Shown: in pieces, positions 35,610 through 45,706 of the stretch
Position numbering within the stretch: position 1 is the first letter of the stretch
Layout: every line of letters begins with the position of its first letter
Assembly: GCF_024199795.1 (NCBI RefSeq)
Contig: NZ_JANADK010000001.1
Location: forward strand, 1,860,001-1,924,000
Direction: 5' to 3'
Source: Bradyrhizobium sp. CCGB01
GTDB taxonomy: Bacteria; Pseudomonadota; Alphaproteobacteria; Rhizobiales; Xanthobacteraceae
Length of the DNA: 64,000 nt
Translations under genes and position numbers: made by a program
Notes under the pieces: generated by a model
Seen by the model: the letters and a program-made list of their open reading frames with translations, nothing else
Databases searched by the model: none
What the model was told of the DNA's origin: nothing

Positions 35610-38015
35610 TTACTCGCGCCCCATTTCCACCAACGGATCTTCCGTTACATCGCCAGCGATGGGTGGCTGGTCAAGAACTTGAGCGAACCGCCGTAAGAGA
35701 GCGGTCGTGCTTGGCGACATTTCCGCAACCGGGCCGGGTATATAGCATGAGACGAGATAGGCCCGGCGTCGTGCCTCAGAGTCATCCAGTAGCAATGGCA
35801 ACGTTTCGATTGCTCTTTCCGGCTCCAAGATCGCGATGATGGTCTGCTGGCGAGTGATTGCATTCAGGCGATCAGACGCGAGAGAGCGGAACGGTTCGTC
35901 CTGCGTTAGAACGCGCGACCAGCGGTCCAGACGATCGCGGCGAATACCACCGCGATCGTTGACAAGCAGCGTCATCATACGAACGACCGCTTCGATGAAG
36001 CCGCCGGTCGCAATCGCCTTGAGTGCGAAGCAAACGTCAGGGCGCGACCGCAATTCTTCGAGTGTCGTTTGCCTCGCATTCACCTCGTAGTGACTACCAA
36101 AGTAGTCCTGCAAAGGAGTATTCCACATGCTGTGGAACACCAGCTCATAGATCGTGTCGCGCAGGTCGCGCCAGAAGATGATCGTCCGTTCGATATGCTG
36201 CACATACAGCGCTTCCGCAATCAAGAAAGGATTATCCGCTCTAGCCTTTGCTCGAGACCTAAGAACCTGCTCAGCTCGGGACTTGAAGCCGACGAGCATC
36301 AGGTTTTGCGAAGAGAGTAGCGCTCGCGACAAACGCTGCGGATGAACAGTTCGACTGGCGTCAGCCGTGACTTTTGTGACCGCCGCTCTGACGAATGGGC
36401 GGGCGACAGTGTGATAGACCTGCGCCTGAAGTTGCGATGCGCGGTCCACCGCGCCGAAAGGACGCTCGTCGCGATAATTGTCGTTAAATGCCAGGATGTC
36501 CTTGAAACTGCGTTGGACTAGCTCAACACTGTAGTCTTTTCGTCCATCATGTTCCTGAATATCCATGACGCACATTTCGTAGAGCCCGGGCATCAACGCC
36601 TCGATCGCCTCAAGAGTGGTTGCGACTTGCCTAAACTCCCGATTGACAACTTTCGAAGAGACGAAGATGCCGAGGTGTCCGACGTCATTATGCACCAAAT
36701 AGATAATGCGTTGGCCGCGAACGCGGATTTCCTCTTCGTTTTCGTAAGCATCCGTAATCCAATTCAGAGCCTGCTGGGGGGGCGTAACGTTGTCGCCATG
36801 GCTGGTAAACACGATGATCGGTGCCCCGATCTGCTTGAGATCCACGTGTTGACGTTCTGATGCTAGATAGGCCCTGTTTCTCGCAAGCCGGTTGCCGATG
36901 AACAGGTTTTCTAGAATCCAGCAGATCTCGTTCTCGTGCAGCAGGCAGAAGCTGGCCCACCACCTCTCTGTTGCAAGAAAGCTTTCGCGCGCTGTATCCA
37001 CGTCGCGAAAAAGGTCGGCGTACTTTAGGAACAGCCGCTCGGGATTGAGCAATTCGAAATTGTGTATTAGATTGGCGCCGTCGAACATTCCTTTGCCAAG
37101 GTCGCACAGAAACATTGGAATCCAGACTCCGCCGAATATGCCGGCAATGTAGCGGAAGGTATTGTCGCCGATGTTCCCCGACACGGCTGACACCGGCGAT
37201 CCATTGATGGTAATGGGGCCTGTCAAGTCAGGGTTTGTTGCGGCCATGACGAGGGTCGCCCAGCCAGCTTGGCAGTTGCCAATGATTGCGGGGAGAGCGG
37301 CACGCGGATGCCGGCGCATGACTTCCCGAACAAAGGCCGCTTCCGCATAGGCGACATCAGAGAGATGCTGATCCGGCTCCGGCTCGCGGCGGAAGGAAAC
37401 CAGATAAACGGGATGACCTGCACGCAATGCGACGCCAACCTGACTATCCGCTGCGTGGGCGCCGACACCCGCGGTGTGTCCCGCACGCGGAGGGATGATA
37501 ACAAAGGGCCGACGATGCGAGTAATCGACGGTAACATCTTGTGCTGGGATCATGCGTAGCAATACGAAGTTGGATTTTACAGGAAGATCCCGTCCGTCCA
37601 TGATCGTCTCGTACTCGTAGAAAAGGGCGGGTGGACAGCCCGCCGCCTCATATTCAAGGAAGATGTCGCCGCTCTCTCGGAGAACATCCATTAGCAATAT
37701 GGCGCGCTCGCCGGCGTCGCGGATGTATTCGCGCCAGGAAAGCCCAATCCGTCCGTCCTTACGGAGGTTCCACAGATCTTTTGCCAGACGTTCGCCGCTT
37801 GCCAAAAGCTCGGGCAGGCGCGAGAATGCCATCTCGCAGCTGCGCTTAGCCCGCAGTGTCCACGTCATTTGCAACACGTTGATGGTCTTGGCACCCACCT
37901 CTATTGTGCGATCAGCGTAGATTCTGAATGGGCTCTGGTTGAATTCAAGTTCAAGTTCAGCACGTTGCGCTTTCATCGACTCGGCTGCATTAGAGCGTTG
38001 GAAAGAGTCAGACAT
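35610..38015 (-). CDS. DUF3141-type PhaC-like alpha/beta hydrolase, 801 aa
   Basis: An intact 801-residue soluble protein. Its PhaC-like lipase box GNCQAG (Cys at about 248) is preceded by a beta strand and followed by a helix, as in polyhydroxyalkanoate synthases. Later VFTSHGDNVTPP gives the acidic residue and HNDVGHLGIFVS the His of the triad. The long N- and C-terminal extensions (RPFVIIPPRAGHTAGVG; RRAYLVSCYIPGPVAEM) match what I know as DUF3141 proteins, which differ from true PHB synthases in size. The start has a strong AGAGGAGG ribosome binding site. The natural substrate is unknown; a role in polyester or acyl-thioester metabolism is inference from the fold. Confidence 0.8.
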   Translation of the reverse strand: MSDSFQRSNAAESMKAQRAELELEFNQSPFRIYADRTIEVGAKTINVLQMTWTLRAKRSCEMAFSRLPELLASGERLAKDLWNLRKDGRIGLSWREYIRDAGERAILLMDVLRESGDIFLEYEAAGCPPALFYEYETIMDGRDLPVKSNFVLLRMIPAQDVTVDYSHRRPFVIIPPRAGHTAGVGAHAADSQVGVALRAGHPVYLVSFRREPEPDQHLSDVAYAEAAFVREVMRRHPRAALPAIIGNCQAGWATLVMAATNPDLTGPITINGSPVSAVSGNIGDNTFRYIAGIFGGVWIPMFLCDLGKGMFDGANLIHNFELLNPERLFLKYADLFRDVDTARESFLATERWWASFCLLHENEICWILENLFIGNRLARNRAYLASERQHVDLKQIGAPIIVFTSHGDNVTPPQQALNWITDAYENEEEIRVRGQRIIYLVHNDVGHLGIFVSSKVVNREFRQVATTLEAIEALMPGLYEMCVMDIQEHDGRKDYSVELVQRSFKDILAFNDNYRDERPFGAVDRASQLQAQVYHTVARPFVRAAVTKVTADASRTVHPQRLSRALLSSQNLMLVGFKSRAEQVLRSRAKARADNPFLIAEALYVQHIERTIIFWRDLRDTIYELVFHSMWNTPLQDYFGSHYEVNARQTTLEELRSRPDVCFALKAIATGGFIEAVVRMMTLLVNDRGGIRRDRLDRWSRVLTQDEPFRSLASDRLNAITRQQTIIAILEPERAIETLPLLLDDSEARRRAYLVSCYIPGPVAEMSPSTTALLRRFAQVLDQPPIAGDVTEDPLVEMGRE

Positions 38016-38439
38016 GGCCTGGCCTCCTCTGTTCTAGAGTATGCCCCGTAATGCTGTTCACGCTGTGGTGCCGGATTGTCTATCCATGGCGTGGTTCATC
38101 CGGCTAACTGCTCGCAAGCGATGTCAAAGTACGACCTGAGAGAAGCGGCGCTTAGGGGGAAACTGTGCGAGCACGGTGCCTTTTCCACCACGTCCCCAAA
38201 CCTTTTATGGTGCAAGGTGCATGCCAAACGCATGGTCACTTAGGAGATTGGCCGAGCAGCTTCTGTTCTCGTGTTCGCTGCACAGCTTTTGGCGGATTGA
38301 GGACCATGACCGTCAGAGATTGAACACTGCCTTGTCGGACAGCGGCCGTTTCTACATTCCTTAGCGAGGCCTTGCAGGGGCTTCGTCCGCCGATTAGCCT
38401 GCTCTAAGCGAGAATTCGGGGCTAGTAGCTCGTCACAGT

Positions 38440-39421
38440 GATTTTGACTTTTTGGTCATGCCTGGATAGGCGCGCCGCAGTTTGGCGCGAGCTTTGTCTG
38501 TTGTGAACATCCAGTTGATACGGGCGCGAGCTTTGTTGCCAACGCTCGGTATATTTGATCGAGCCGTATTGGCTGCCCCGGTCGCTATGATGCACGAGGC
38601 CGCCGCGATGGACCGGCCGCCTGTCATTGCAGTGCCTGCTCCAGCGCGTCGATCGACGATTGCCGTCAGTTCGCGGCCCACGCGCCATCCCGAGATCGAC
38701 ATCTCCGGAATGGCGCCCAGGCATTCCTTGGTGACGTCGTCAACGATGTTGAAGATGCGGAAGCGTCGGCCATTGGCGAGATGGTCGTGGACGAAGTCCA
38801 GCGACCAAGCGCGCGTTGGGCCTCGCCTCGACCAGGATTGGGGCACGGCTTCCCACGGCCTTGCGGCGGCCCGCCGCACGCGGATGGTGAGGCTTTCTCG
38901 CGATAAAGCGCCGGTAGATTCGGTTGATTCCCGATGGCTCGCCCTCCCGCCGCAGCAGGACGAACAGCCGGCAATAGCAGAAACGCCGCTGCTCCTTGGC
39001 GAGATCGCGCGATCGGCCACGCAGAACTGCCGTCCGGCGGGCGGCTGCAGCGATATCGGATCATCTTCCGATCCGCACCCAGGATCGAGCAGGCCCGCCG
39101 TTCCGACAGGCTCATGACGGCCTGCAGTTGTGCGACCGCAGCGCGCTTGGCGGCGGGCCCTAGCATTTTTTTGAAAGCAACTCGCGAAGTGCGGCCGCAT
39201 CGAGCATCTGCTCGGCCGGTAGGCTTCTTCAGCTTCGCATCCTCCTCCAGCGCCCTCAGCCGCTTCACTTTGTAAATGTCCATGCCGCTGAATTTGACCT
39301 TCCAATTGTAGATCGTCGCTTCGGAAACACCATGCTTACGGGCCAGGTCAGCCATCTTCGTCTCCGCCTCATGCTCCTTCAACACCGCGATAATCTCTTC
39401 CGTGAACCTTGCTCGCTTCAT
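38440..39421 (-). mobile_element. mosaic of IS3-family transposase parts, frameshifted
   Basis: OrfA starts at 39421 (KRARFTEEIIAVLKEHEAET; ARKHGVSEATIYNWKVKFSG). OrfB follows in another frame (RAAVAQLQAVMSLSERRACS, LDFVHDHLANGRRFRIFNIV, DDVTKECLGAIPEMS). Beyond about 38660 the text changes to another IS3-type segment (VHHSDRGSQYGSIKYTER), and the last 70 bases resemble the end of yet another transposase (NWMFTTDKARAKLRRAYPG). Either recombination joined different IS elements, or several small deletions did. No piece is functional. Confidence 0.7.
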
Positions 39422-39479
39422 CAGTCCGTCCTTCTTCGGGGCGGACTCTAACTCCTTTTTGGACGAAATACTCAGTGGC

Positions 39480-39597
39480 AGATCAGTGAGAGTAGCGCGC
39501 TCCACTACGCGATGCGCGACCGATTGACGGCGCTGGGTTGGTCCAAGATCGAGGCGATCGACGATGACCTTGGACGTTCCGGAGGCGTCGCCTGATT
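39480..39597 (+). pseudogene. serine recombinase (resolvase) N-terminal fragment
   Basis: The plus strand reads ISESSALHYAMRDRLTALGW, SKIEAIDDDLGRSGGVA and then a stop. This resembles large serine recombinases of rhizobial islands ('...TESxxLQYALxERAxxLGW...IDxDLGxSG'), where DxDLGxSG is the conserved strand after the catalytic Ser region. The catalytic Ser and the rest are missing. Confidence 0.5.
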
Positions 39598-39703
39598 AGC
39601 CGTTGACTTTGATGGTCCAACGATGGCTCAGTTTGGCATACTCGGGACTATTCGGTGGAAAGTCCTCGACGAAGGCTGGGAGGCCGAAATTGGCGATCTC
39701 CAT
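39596..39703 (-). CDS. small hypothetical protein, 35 aa
   Basis: The ATG at 39703 follows GGGGAGATTAGGTC, a good ribosome binding site. The peptide reads EIANFGLPAFVEDFPPNSPE, YAKLSHRWTIKVNG and stops. It is compact and protein-like in spite of its length. Its end overlaps the recombinase fragment by two bases on the other strand. The family was not recognised, and it may be the tail of a regulatory or recombinase-associated small gene. Confidence 0.35.
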   Translation of the reverse strand: MEIANFGLPAFVEDFPPNSPEYAKLSHRWTIKVNG

Positions 39704-39943
39704 GACCTAATCTCCCCTGGGGGGCGCCGTGACGGCTTGTATCGCATTCGCAGGTGATTGTGCGTGCGTGTCGCGTTCTGCGTCGCCTAGTCCGCCCGTA
39801 TTTTGTAACTTAGCTACAGGCGCCGAATATTCCCCAGCTCTCTCTAAAGCGGGTGCCGACGACAAAAGTCACTCCCTTCTAAGCTGTGATTCGCTGGCCC
39901 TGTCCAGGTTGGGTCCGCCACTATGATGGTATGATGGCCCCAT

Positions 39944-40330
39944 CTAGGGTTCTTCGATTCGAAAATACGTTTGCGTGATGTGCGTCGAAGTAAGTTGGTA
40001 ACCTTGTGTTCTGGCCTCCGAAGTATCTGCCAGGCGTCGATCAGAGGGGAGTGTAAGGCGAGAACTGATATTAAAATGAGGATACTTTCCTTTGATACGA
40101 GGATGTATTTCCGCCGCAACTTCCACGTCTGATGATGAAACGTATCTCCCGCCCCACCTTTCGATGATATATTTGAGTGAGTGGGTGCGCGTCGAGAATC
40201 TCTTCGTCGTCGTCTGCGCATCGAGCCACTCGTATGCGATCCTGATGCAGTCGTGATGTTGGTGAATCTTCTCTTGTCCCTGATAGCGAACTCGCTTCTT
40301 GGCTTCCGCTATTTGCTCGGCGCTGAGCAT
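39944..40330 (-). CDS. unknown 128-residue family, copy 1
   Basis: The ATG at 40330 opens LSAEQIAEAKKRVRYQGQEK, then IRIAYEWLDAQTTTKR, YIIERWGGRYVSSSDVEVAA, EIHPRIKGKYPHFNISSRLT and the end ITQTYFRIEEP. The copy at 41359-41745 has the same length and keeps the pattern AKKRVxY, IRIAYxWLDAQTTTKR, IxxxWGGRYVxSxDVxVAAE, PxFNISxRLTLPSDxRL and RIEEP. It is probably a small soluble alpha/beta protein, with no known domain that I can name. The longer frame to 40366 was not used because the family match begins at 40330. It stands alone near IS remnants. Confidence 0.65.
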   Translation of the reverse strand: MLSAEQIAEAKKRVRYQGQEKIHQHHDCIRIAYEWLDAQTTTKRFSTRTHSLKYIIERWGGRYVSSSDVEVAAEIHPRIKGKYPHFNISSRLTLPSDRRLADTSEARTQGYQLTSTHITQTYFRIEEP

Positions 40331-40872
40331 ATGTGGTGGCCTTGTTGGTTGTCCTACCGCAAACACAGCGAATATTGGACGGCTCTGAGGCGCCCGGCGG
40401 CGATCTTTTAGGCTTGGAATCTTCCCGCCCCGGATATCCGTATCTGCAATAAATATCGCTGATCCCTACTCGGAATTGCTACCGAAACTGGTAGGCTTCC
40501 CTGGCGGGCGCCCGCGACGCCCCGAGCGGAAACGTTGTACGGCTTACGTCTAGTTAGTTAGTCGAGTTCGCAGCCGTGCGCGACAACGAACCTACTAAGA
40601 CTAGTAGGCGGCTCTATCCCAGAGAGAGCACGGGCCGCCTGCGCAAAGGCACAGGGGGCCTACCCAAGCACGCCGGCGCTAGCAAATGCCAGCAGCGTTA
40701 CATATCGCTCCTGACCGCCCAATGGAGGATGACCGCGCCGGCACCCAATCCGGGCCCGGCAGGCGAAATCAAGCCATCGTGTCAAAAATAATCGAGCGGA
40801 AATCGGCGTAAGCCCCTCACATCGCATCGCGGGATGCTGTACGGAAACTTCAAATTGGTGGGAGACGAGCTC
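40331..40872. other. about 540 bp without a recognised gene
   Basis: Open frames are short and unsupported. A GC-rich region near 40495-40530 can fold weakly (GGCGGGCGCCCGC). It may hold the promoter of the 128-residue gene to its left and of the acetyltransferase-like remnant to its right; no clear -35/-10 or -24/-12 pair was found. Confidence 0.35.
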
Positions 40873-41170
40873 ATGTCGATCATGACAGATCCAACCGATG
40901 CGCTTGTATCATTCCAGCAGGCGCTTCTTGCAGGCGCGCGGGAATTCCAGCGCGGAAGCTTGATCCGCAGCTCTTCATTCATCTCGACCATTCGAATGGT
41001 CGCGCGATCTACTTACGTGCGTCTCCAGGGCAGGGTTGTCACAGCGCATTTGATGGCGGTCGATCCTATTGAAGGAATTCCTTGCTTCCAGATTGGTGTC
41101 GCCGCTCCGGAGGAATATAGGCGCCGAGGGCTGGCCACGGACGTGGTCCCAGCCGATCAACCGTGGTGCT
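40873..41170 (+). pseudogene. GNAT-like acetyltransferase remnant, truncated
   Basis: The ATG at 40873 follows GGGAGACGAG. The product reads SIMTDPTDALVSFQQALLAG, AHLMAVDPIEGIPCFQIGVA, then PEEYRRRGLATDVV, which has the 'xxRRRGLA' acetyl-CoA loop of GNAT enzymes. After about 41150 the frame loses all family features (Trp/Cys-rich), so a deletion or frameshift removed the C-terminal half; the open frame runs on to 41313. It lies between the two copies of the 128-residue family. Confidence 0.5.
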
Positions 41171-41358
41171 GGGGTGGCGAGTTGTTTGGTGAGCGCGATC
41201 ATTGCGAGCAATTTCACATGCTTCGGCTTCGAACACAGTGGATGGTAACTGGTCTGAGCAGCAATCTCGATTTCTGGTGGTCAGTGTGCGTCGCTTGGAA
41301 ATCAATGTGTTAGTCGTTGCTGAAAGCGTACGGGCATTCTGGCGGTTAACTTCGTGCT

Positions 41359-41745
41359 CTACGGTTCCTCGATCCGACGATATATCTGGATGATGTGAGC
41401 TGCCGTAAGCAGGTAGTCTTGCGTTCTGGCCTCGGCTATGCCTGTAAGCCGATGATCGGAAGGGAGCGTAAGGCGAGGGCTAATGTTGAATTGAGGGTAC
41501 GTCCCTCGGATTTGAGGGTGTATTTCAGCCGCAACTGCTACATCGAACGATGCGACGTACCTGCCGCCCCAAATTTCGACAATCTCCTTCAGAGGATACG
41601 CTCGCCTCAGCTTTCTCTTGGTTGTTGTTTGCGCATCAAGCCATTGATAGGCGATCCTGACGCTATCGTCATGTTCGTGCAGAACGCTTGCGTATGGATA
41701 CTTGACGCGCTTTTTGGCGTCCGCAATTTCTGCGGCGGTCAGCAT
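41359..41745 (-). CDS. unknown 128-residue family, copy 2
   Basis: The ATG at 41745 is preceded by a good AGGAGC ribosome binding site. The protein opens LTAAEIADAKKRVKYPYASV, has VRIAYQWLDAQTTTKRKLRR, EIWGGRYVASFDVAVAAEIH, YPQFNISPRLTLPSDHRLTG and ends HIIQIYRRIEEP, closely parallel to copy 1. The two copies are clearly different, so the duplication is not recent, yet both frames stayed open, which suggests selection. The longer open frame to 41901 has no conserved residues and was not used. Function is unknown. Confidence 0.7.
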   Translation of the reverse strand: MLTAAEIADAKKRVKYPYASVLHEHDDSVRIAYQWLDAQTTTKRKLRRAYPLKEIVEIWGGRYVASFDVAVAAEIHPQIRGTYPQFNISPRLTLPSDHRLTGIAEARTQDYLLTAAHIIQIYRRIEEP

Positions 41746-42755
41746 CGTTGAAAGCTCCTCCCGACACGCTGCGCGACGATCGCTAAACAACTTGCCAAGA
41801 TTATCCGCCACGACTGTCCGGAGTACTATCAGCTCTGATAGTTGAGCCTGCTTGGGGCCACCCAAGGATTTCGCCGCCTGGGATGACCAGCCAAGGCTCA
41901 TAGATGGCTACAGGATTTCTGGGCGATACTTTCCGGCGAATGGCGGCGGCGTAAGCGGGCAGTTGAGCGAACGGAGCGATCAATGTGCGTCATGGTTGCA
42001 ACCCACGATCCCCCACAGCCTGGACGTAACTACTCAGCGGCTCACAAGTGTTTGCCGACGTTCCCACGCTGCAAGCAGAGGGAGTTTTGTCTGGTTGCTC
42101 CTAACGAAGTCAGCACGGGAACAATACGCGGGGGAGCTCGCGCCAGAGCCGACTCAACGACGTTGTTCTTGTCACCCAACGACGCCGAACTGGTCACCGT
42201 GGAACTATGGTTGTGCCGATTAGCTCAACAATCCGAACAGTCACTGGAAACCTGACGCAAGCAGTAGCCACCGTGATCTGCTAATCGCGGCATTTAGAGG
42301 CGTGCACCTGATCATCGTCATCTGATCGATGTCGTCATGTTGCGCGTTCCCGCCCGGCTTCAATCCGCGGGGCGGTGCCCGCGATCATCAAGCGCCAGGA
42401 AGACGAGTGATGGCACCGACCGCCGAGGAACGCGACAATCGCCTCGGCGAGCTCGCCTTTTTCTTGCCGACCCTTGCCCGCCCTCCAGCTTTTCACGTGG
42501 CAAGGGCGCCGCGTCCGCGGACAAACCTGCGTCATGCGCGCCGGGGTTGCCGTTGTCGATGGTTAGCCCAGACGCAAAATGGAAGACCCGGTATTTGTCA
42601 CGGACGACCGCAGCCCCACCTTTCACATAGAGCAGCACGTTATCCAGGCATATCCGCTTGGATGCTACGCCTTCTTCAAGCCTTCGCTGTGCCGCTCGCG
42701 CCTCATCCTTCTCTTGGCGTAGCGCGGTAACATTCCTCTCCGTTTCAGCGAATCG
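41746..42755. other. about 1 kb with no intact gene
   Basis: No confident gene. On the minus strand near 42530-42660 the reading NVLLYVKGGAAVVRDKYRVF resembles a strand pair of Omp25-type outer-membrane barrels, but only about 30 residues fit. The plus-strand frames at 42329-42730 are Arg/Pro-rich shadows. Confidence 0.35.
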
Positions 42756-43727
42756 ATTGAGGGCGCGTCGATCTCGTCCAACCTGAGGGCGCCGGCGCTG
42801 AGCGTCTTTATAGCCGTTTTTTGGCGACGGGCGAGGGTGTGCGCAAGCGGTTCTATTCGGTCGATGGCGACGCCGGTTCGATCGCGCTCGTGATCCGCCA
42901 CTGGCTCGAGAAACACGAGCGGCTCTCCTCGCCGAAATATGTCGCGGGGGAAAGCTAAGGCGGCATTCGCGGACCGAAAGTCTTGCGCACTCTGCAGATG
43001 GAGCAGGGCGTAGGCGTGAAAGGTCTGATCATGGTCTCGCCGCTGTTCGTCTACCGCGAGTCCAAAGGCACGAGCCTTCTGCAGCATGTCGCGAGGCTGC
43101 CAACCTATGTCGCGGTGGCGCGCGACGCCAAAGCCGACGGCAGGCGAGCGGTCAAACGTGCCGATCTCGCCGATGTCGAAGCTTACGCGCGTGGCGAATT
43201 CCTGGCCGACCTTGTCAACGGCGCAACAAATTTCGCCGCGAGTTCGGTCGCAGGAGCGGCAAGGTGACCGCCGGTCATTACGCCTCGGTGCGCGGCCTCG
43301 ATCCCTATCCGGACTCCGATCGCCACCACTTCGGCGATCCCTCGGGCGATCCGCTAGCTACGCCCATGGCGAGTGCCGCAGTCGATGTCCTTACGCGCAA
43401 GCTAAACTGGCGGCCGGACGGTTCCTATGAACTGCTCAACGGCGCGGTCGCGCAGGCTGGCAATTCGGCAACTGCAGCTCCCCGGAATCACTGTCGGCGC
43501 AGCGCCAGATCCTTGCGACGGACGCGAAGATGAACGTGCTGGTCGGGCTCGGCCTGTTCGATATTGTCACGCCCTATTTCGGCTCCAGATTGGCGCTCGA
43601 TCGGCTGCCGCCTTTTGCGTCGGCGCGGCGGCTCAAACTCGTGGTCTATCCAGGCGACCACATGTTCTATTCACGCGACACCTCGCGTCACGCCTTTCGC
43701 GCAGAGGTCGAAGTAAAGATGAAGTAG
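42756..43727 (+). pseudogene. serine carboxypeptidase (peptidase S10), broken at the active-site Ser motif
   Basis: In successive frames: ATGEGVRKRFYSVDGDAGSI, HWLEKHERLSSPKYVAGES, then TAA at 42956-42958, GGIRGPKVLRTLQMEQGVGV, YASVRGLDPYPDSDRHHFGD, LNWRPDGSYELLNGAVAQA, MNVLVGLGLFDIVTPYFGSR and KLVVYPGDHMFYSRDTSRH. The family nucleophile motif is GESYGG; the Tyr codon has become a stop, giving GES-stop-GG. The Asp (GLFDIVTP) and His (GDHMFY) of the triad are still visible. Other slips occur near 43095 and 43470. The N-terminal third is missing. Confidence 0.8.
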
Positions 43728-44059
43728 GGCGGGTGTTCATCAAGTCGGCGGCGAACTAAGTCACAAGTCCGTCCTACCTATTGTAGTAGCTCGGCTCTTC
43801 TTAATTCGAGAAGCGCGGGGCATGGAAGTGGCCGACGCGCTGGTCGAGCAAATCCATCCGCCGCTCGCATGAAAGAGCCACACAACCAGTGGGCGTTGAG
43901 GCATTCGGCCCGGAAGCCGGGAGGCAGCAGAACGTTGACATTTCAGGTAGTTGAAATGGACCCGCGGAGCTTGATTGCCTGAATCGGTTTGTTGGACACT
44001 GACCGCTCATTACTATCATTCTGACAGAGCCTCTGTCTGCTCGCCATTGCTGTGAGCAT

Positions 44060-44245
44060 GAGGCATGGATCTGGTTTGGTTGAACCGCGTAGCACTGGGC
44101 CAGATCGGCCATCGTCGCCTTCTCCCGTACCGCTTCCGGCGCATTCTTTGCCTTCAGTGCCGCGTCGACCTTGTGTCTCGTCTTCGCCGTCGTCATGCGC
44201 TCCGTCAAGCAACGGAGCAGCCCTTTCCAACGAAGCACGTGGTTC
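44060..44245 (-). mobile_element. IS3-family OrfA remnant
   Basis: The minus strand reads TAKTRHKVDAALKAKNAPEA, VREKATMADLAQCYAVQPNQ, which is the helix-turn-helix N-terminus of IS3/IS66-associated OrfA proteins ('RRRHDAALKAKIALEAxREQATVADLAQRYxVHPNQI'). Nothing of the transposase follows. A short inverted end (CCAAAATGGGGGTCTGTCC) lies at about 44245-44265. Confidence 0.6.
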
Positions 44246-44308
44246 CAAAATGGGGGTCTGTCCTTTCACTGTGAGAGCGATCTTGGATGCTTTAGGATAC
44301 GTGGCGCT

Positions 44309-44524
44309 TCAATCGACTAGCCTGACCTCGGCGGCTCTGTACTTTAAGCGCCGTTTGTTGAAGCGAAGATCGAAAGCCACGCGCCTGCCCGGCACCAGAT
44401 CAGTCCCTGAGCAGTTGCGTAGTTCGGACATATGCACGAACAAATCCTTGCTGTTGCAACCATCAGACCTTACGAAGCCCCAGCCTTTTTCGACGCTGTA
44501 CGACACTACCGTTCCAGTCTGCAT
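44309..44524 (-). CDS. cold-shock (CspA-family) protein, 71 aa
   Basis: A single cold-shock domain of normal length. RNP1 appears as KGWGFVRSDG (residues about 13-22, Phe/Trp positions kept) and RNP2 as DLFVHMSEL (28-36). The N-terminus QTGTVVSYSVE and the later GRRVAFDLRF match the five-strand barrel. Such proteins bind single-stranded RNA or DNA and act as RNA chaperones or antiterminators. AAGG lies only 3 bases before the ATG, a poor spacing, so initiation may be weak. It is monocistronic between IS remnants and intact. Confidence 0.85.
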   Translation of the reverse strand: MQTGTVVSYSVEKGWGFVRSDGCNSKDLFVHMSELRNCSGTDLVPGRRVAFDLRFNKRRLKYRAAEVRLVD

Positions 44525-45706
44525 CCTTGCTTTAGCTTATCGAAATTGGAGGATTATGCATTGACGTTTAGGCGACGACATCGAGTCCTGAGGCAGGCCT
44601 GCGCGGCTGCTTCGGAGCTGCGGGTACACTTAGCCAGGGCAAAGATCTCGTGGACATGCGGCCTCGTCGCCCGCGGCTTAGGGAGACATTGATTCCATAG
44701 TCCTTCTGTTCGTGCCGCGTAGTATATGGCGGCGGCGAGCGTGAGCGAATCTGGTCGCCGGTCGAAGATCCTGTTTCATGTCGCCTCACAGCACTACGGG
44801 GCGGACCCGACGCTAGCGGCGACGCGCGCCGAGCCCGCCCCTAACATTATCGCATCTGAAAAATAGGCGAGGCTGCCTCGAGCAGAGCAAGGGCCGTGCC
44901 GAATCGAGTATCGCAGGTTCTGCAGGCGCTTTGTAGTGGGCTATATCGCCAAGTTGGCGAACATTGGTCTGAAAGCCGACAATCGACGCCAACACTGTCC
45001 GACGTCTAGCTTTGGCTGACTTCGGACCAATGGCGGGATCACCGTCGCCTCGCGCTTTGGACATGTCCAAAAGCCCTGGAGGTACGCTGGCCGATTCTAC
45101 AGCCGGCCTGGGTATCTGACACTTGGCATGAACACCACGCTCACCAACATGTACGCGACTCCATACGGCTACGTCGTGATCGATAGCCAACATCCGACCA
45201 ATTGCACCGACGATGCGATCGCAAGCACCACCGACCGGTGTCTTTGCAGCGCCCCGTTGCGAGCAATACTTCACCCATCGCAGATTGAATAAGCGTATAG
45301 CTCAAAGTTCGTCGCGCTTCTCCGGAATCGCCCTAGACGTTCCGTGCTAAAGTCGTCAATCTCAGACTCGAAAACGCCAGCTGCCGATTGGTCCTGAACG
45401 AATGACAGCGACTAGCCCCTGTTTGCCTGAACCCACCGGGATCAAAGTCCGGATGCGCACAGCGTTGCGCCGCCGCTTGCGACTGCGAGTCCTTCCTCAC
45501 GATTGTCGGTGGTCCCGGTTGATGTCTCCGCACGGCACGCCCCCCCGCTGCAGCAAGGACGCCGCGAGCGAGCCAGGCTGTCCGGAGATTGATGACGGTT
45601 ATTTGAGGGCCATGCCTCCGTACCGAAGTTGTTCTCCCATTCGTGAAGTCATGCATGCCTGTTCTATGGTAGGCAAGAATTGGACCGGTTTAGAAAGGAT
45701 TGCGTT
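44525..45706. other. about 1.2 kb upstream of rpoN without a confident gene
   Basis: A minus-strand frame at 44813-45274 (153 codons, with segments such as GACDRIVGAIGRMLAIDHDV) and another at 45333-45656 are open but show no known family or start signal. The stretch just before rpoN (45600-45706) has no FixK/Fnr-type TTGAT-N4-ATCAA box and no -24/-12 element that I can see. A weak AAAGGA lies 10 bases before the rpoN ATG. Confidence 0.4.

Noticed and set aside
44813..45274. 153-codon minus-strand frame as a new gene
   Set aside because: Some segments look protein-like, but there is no start signal, family or conserved neighbour to support it.
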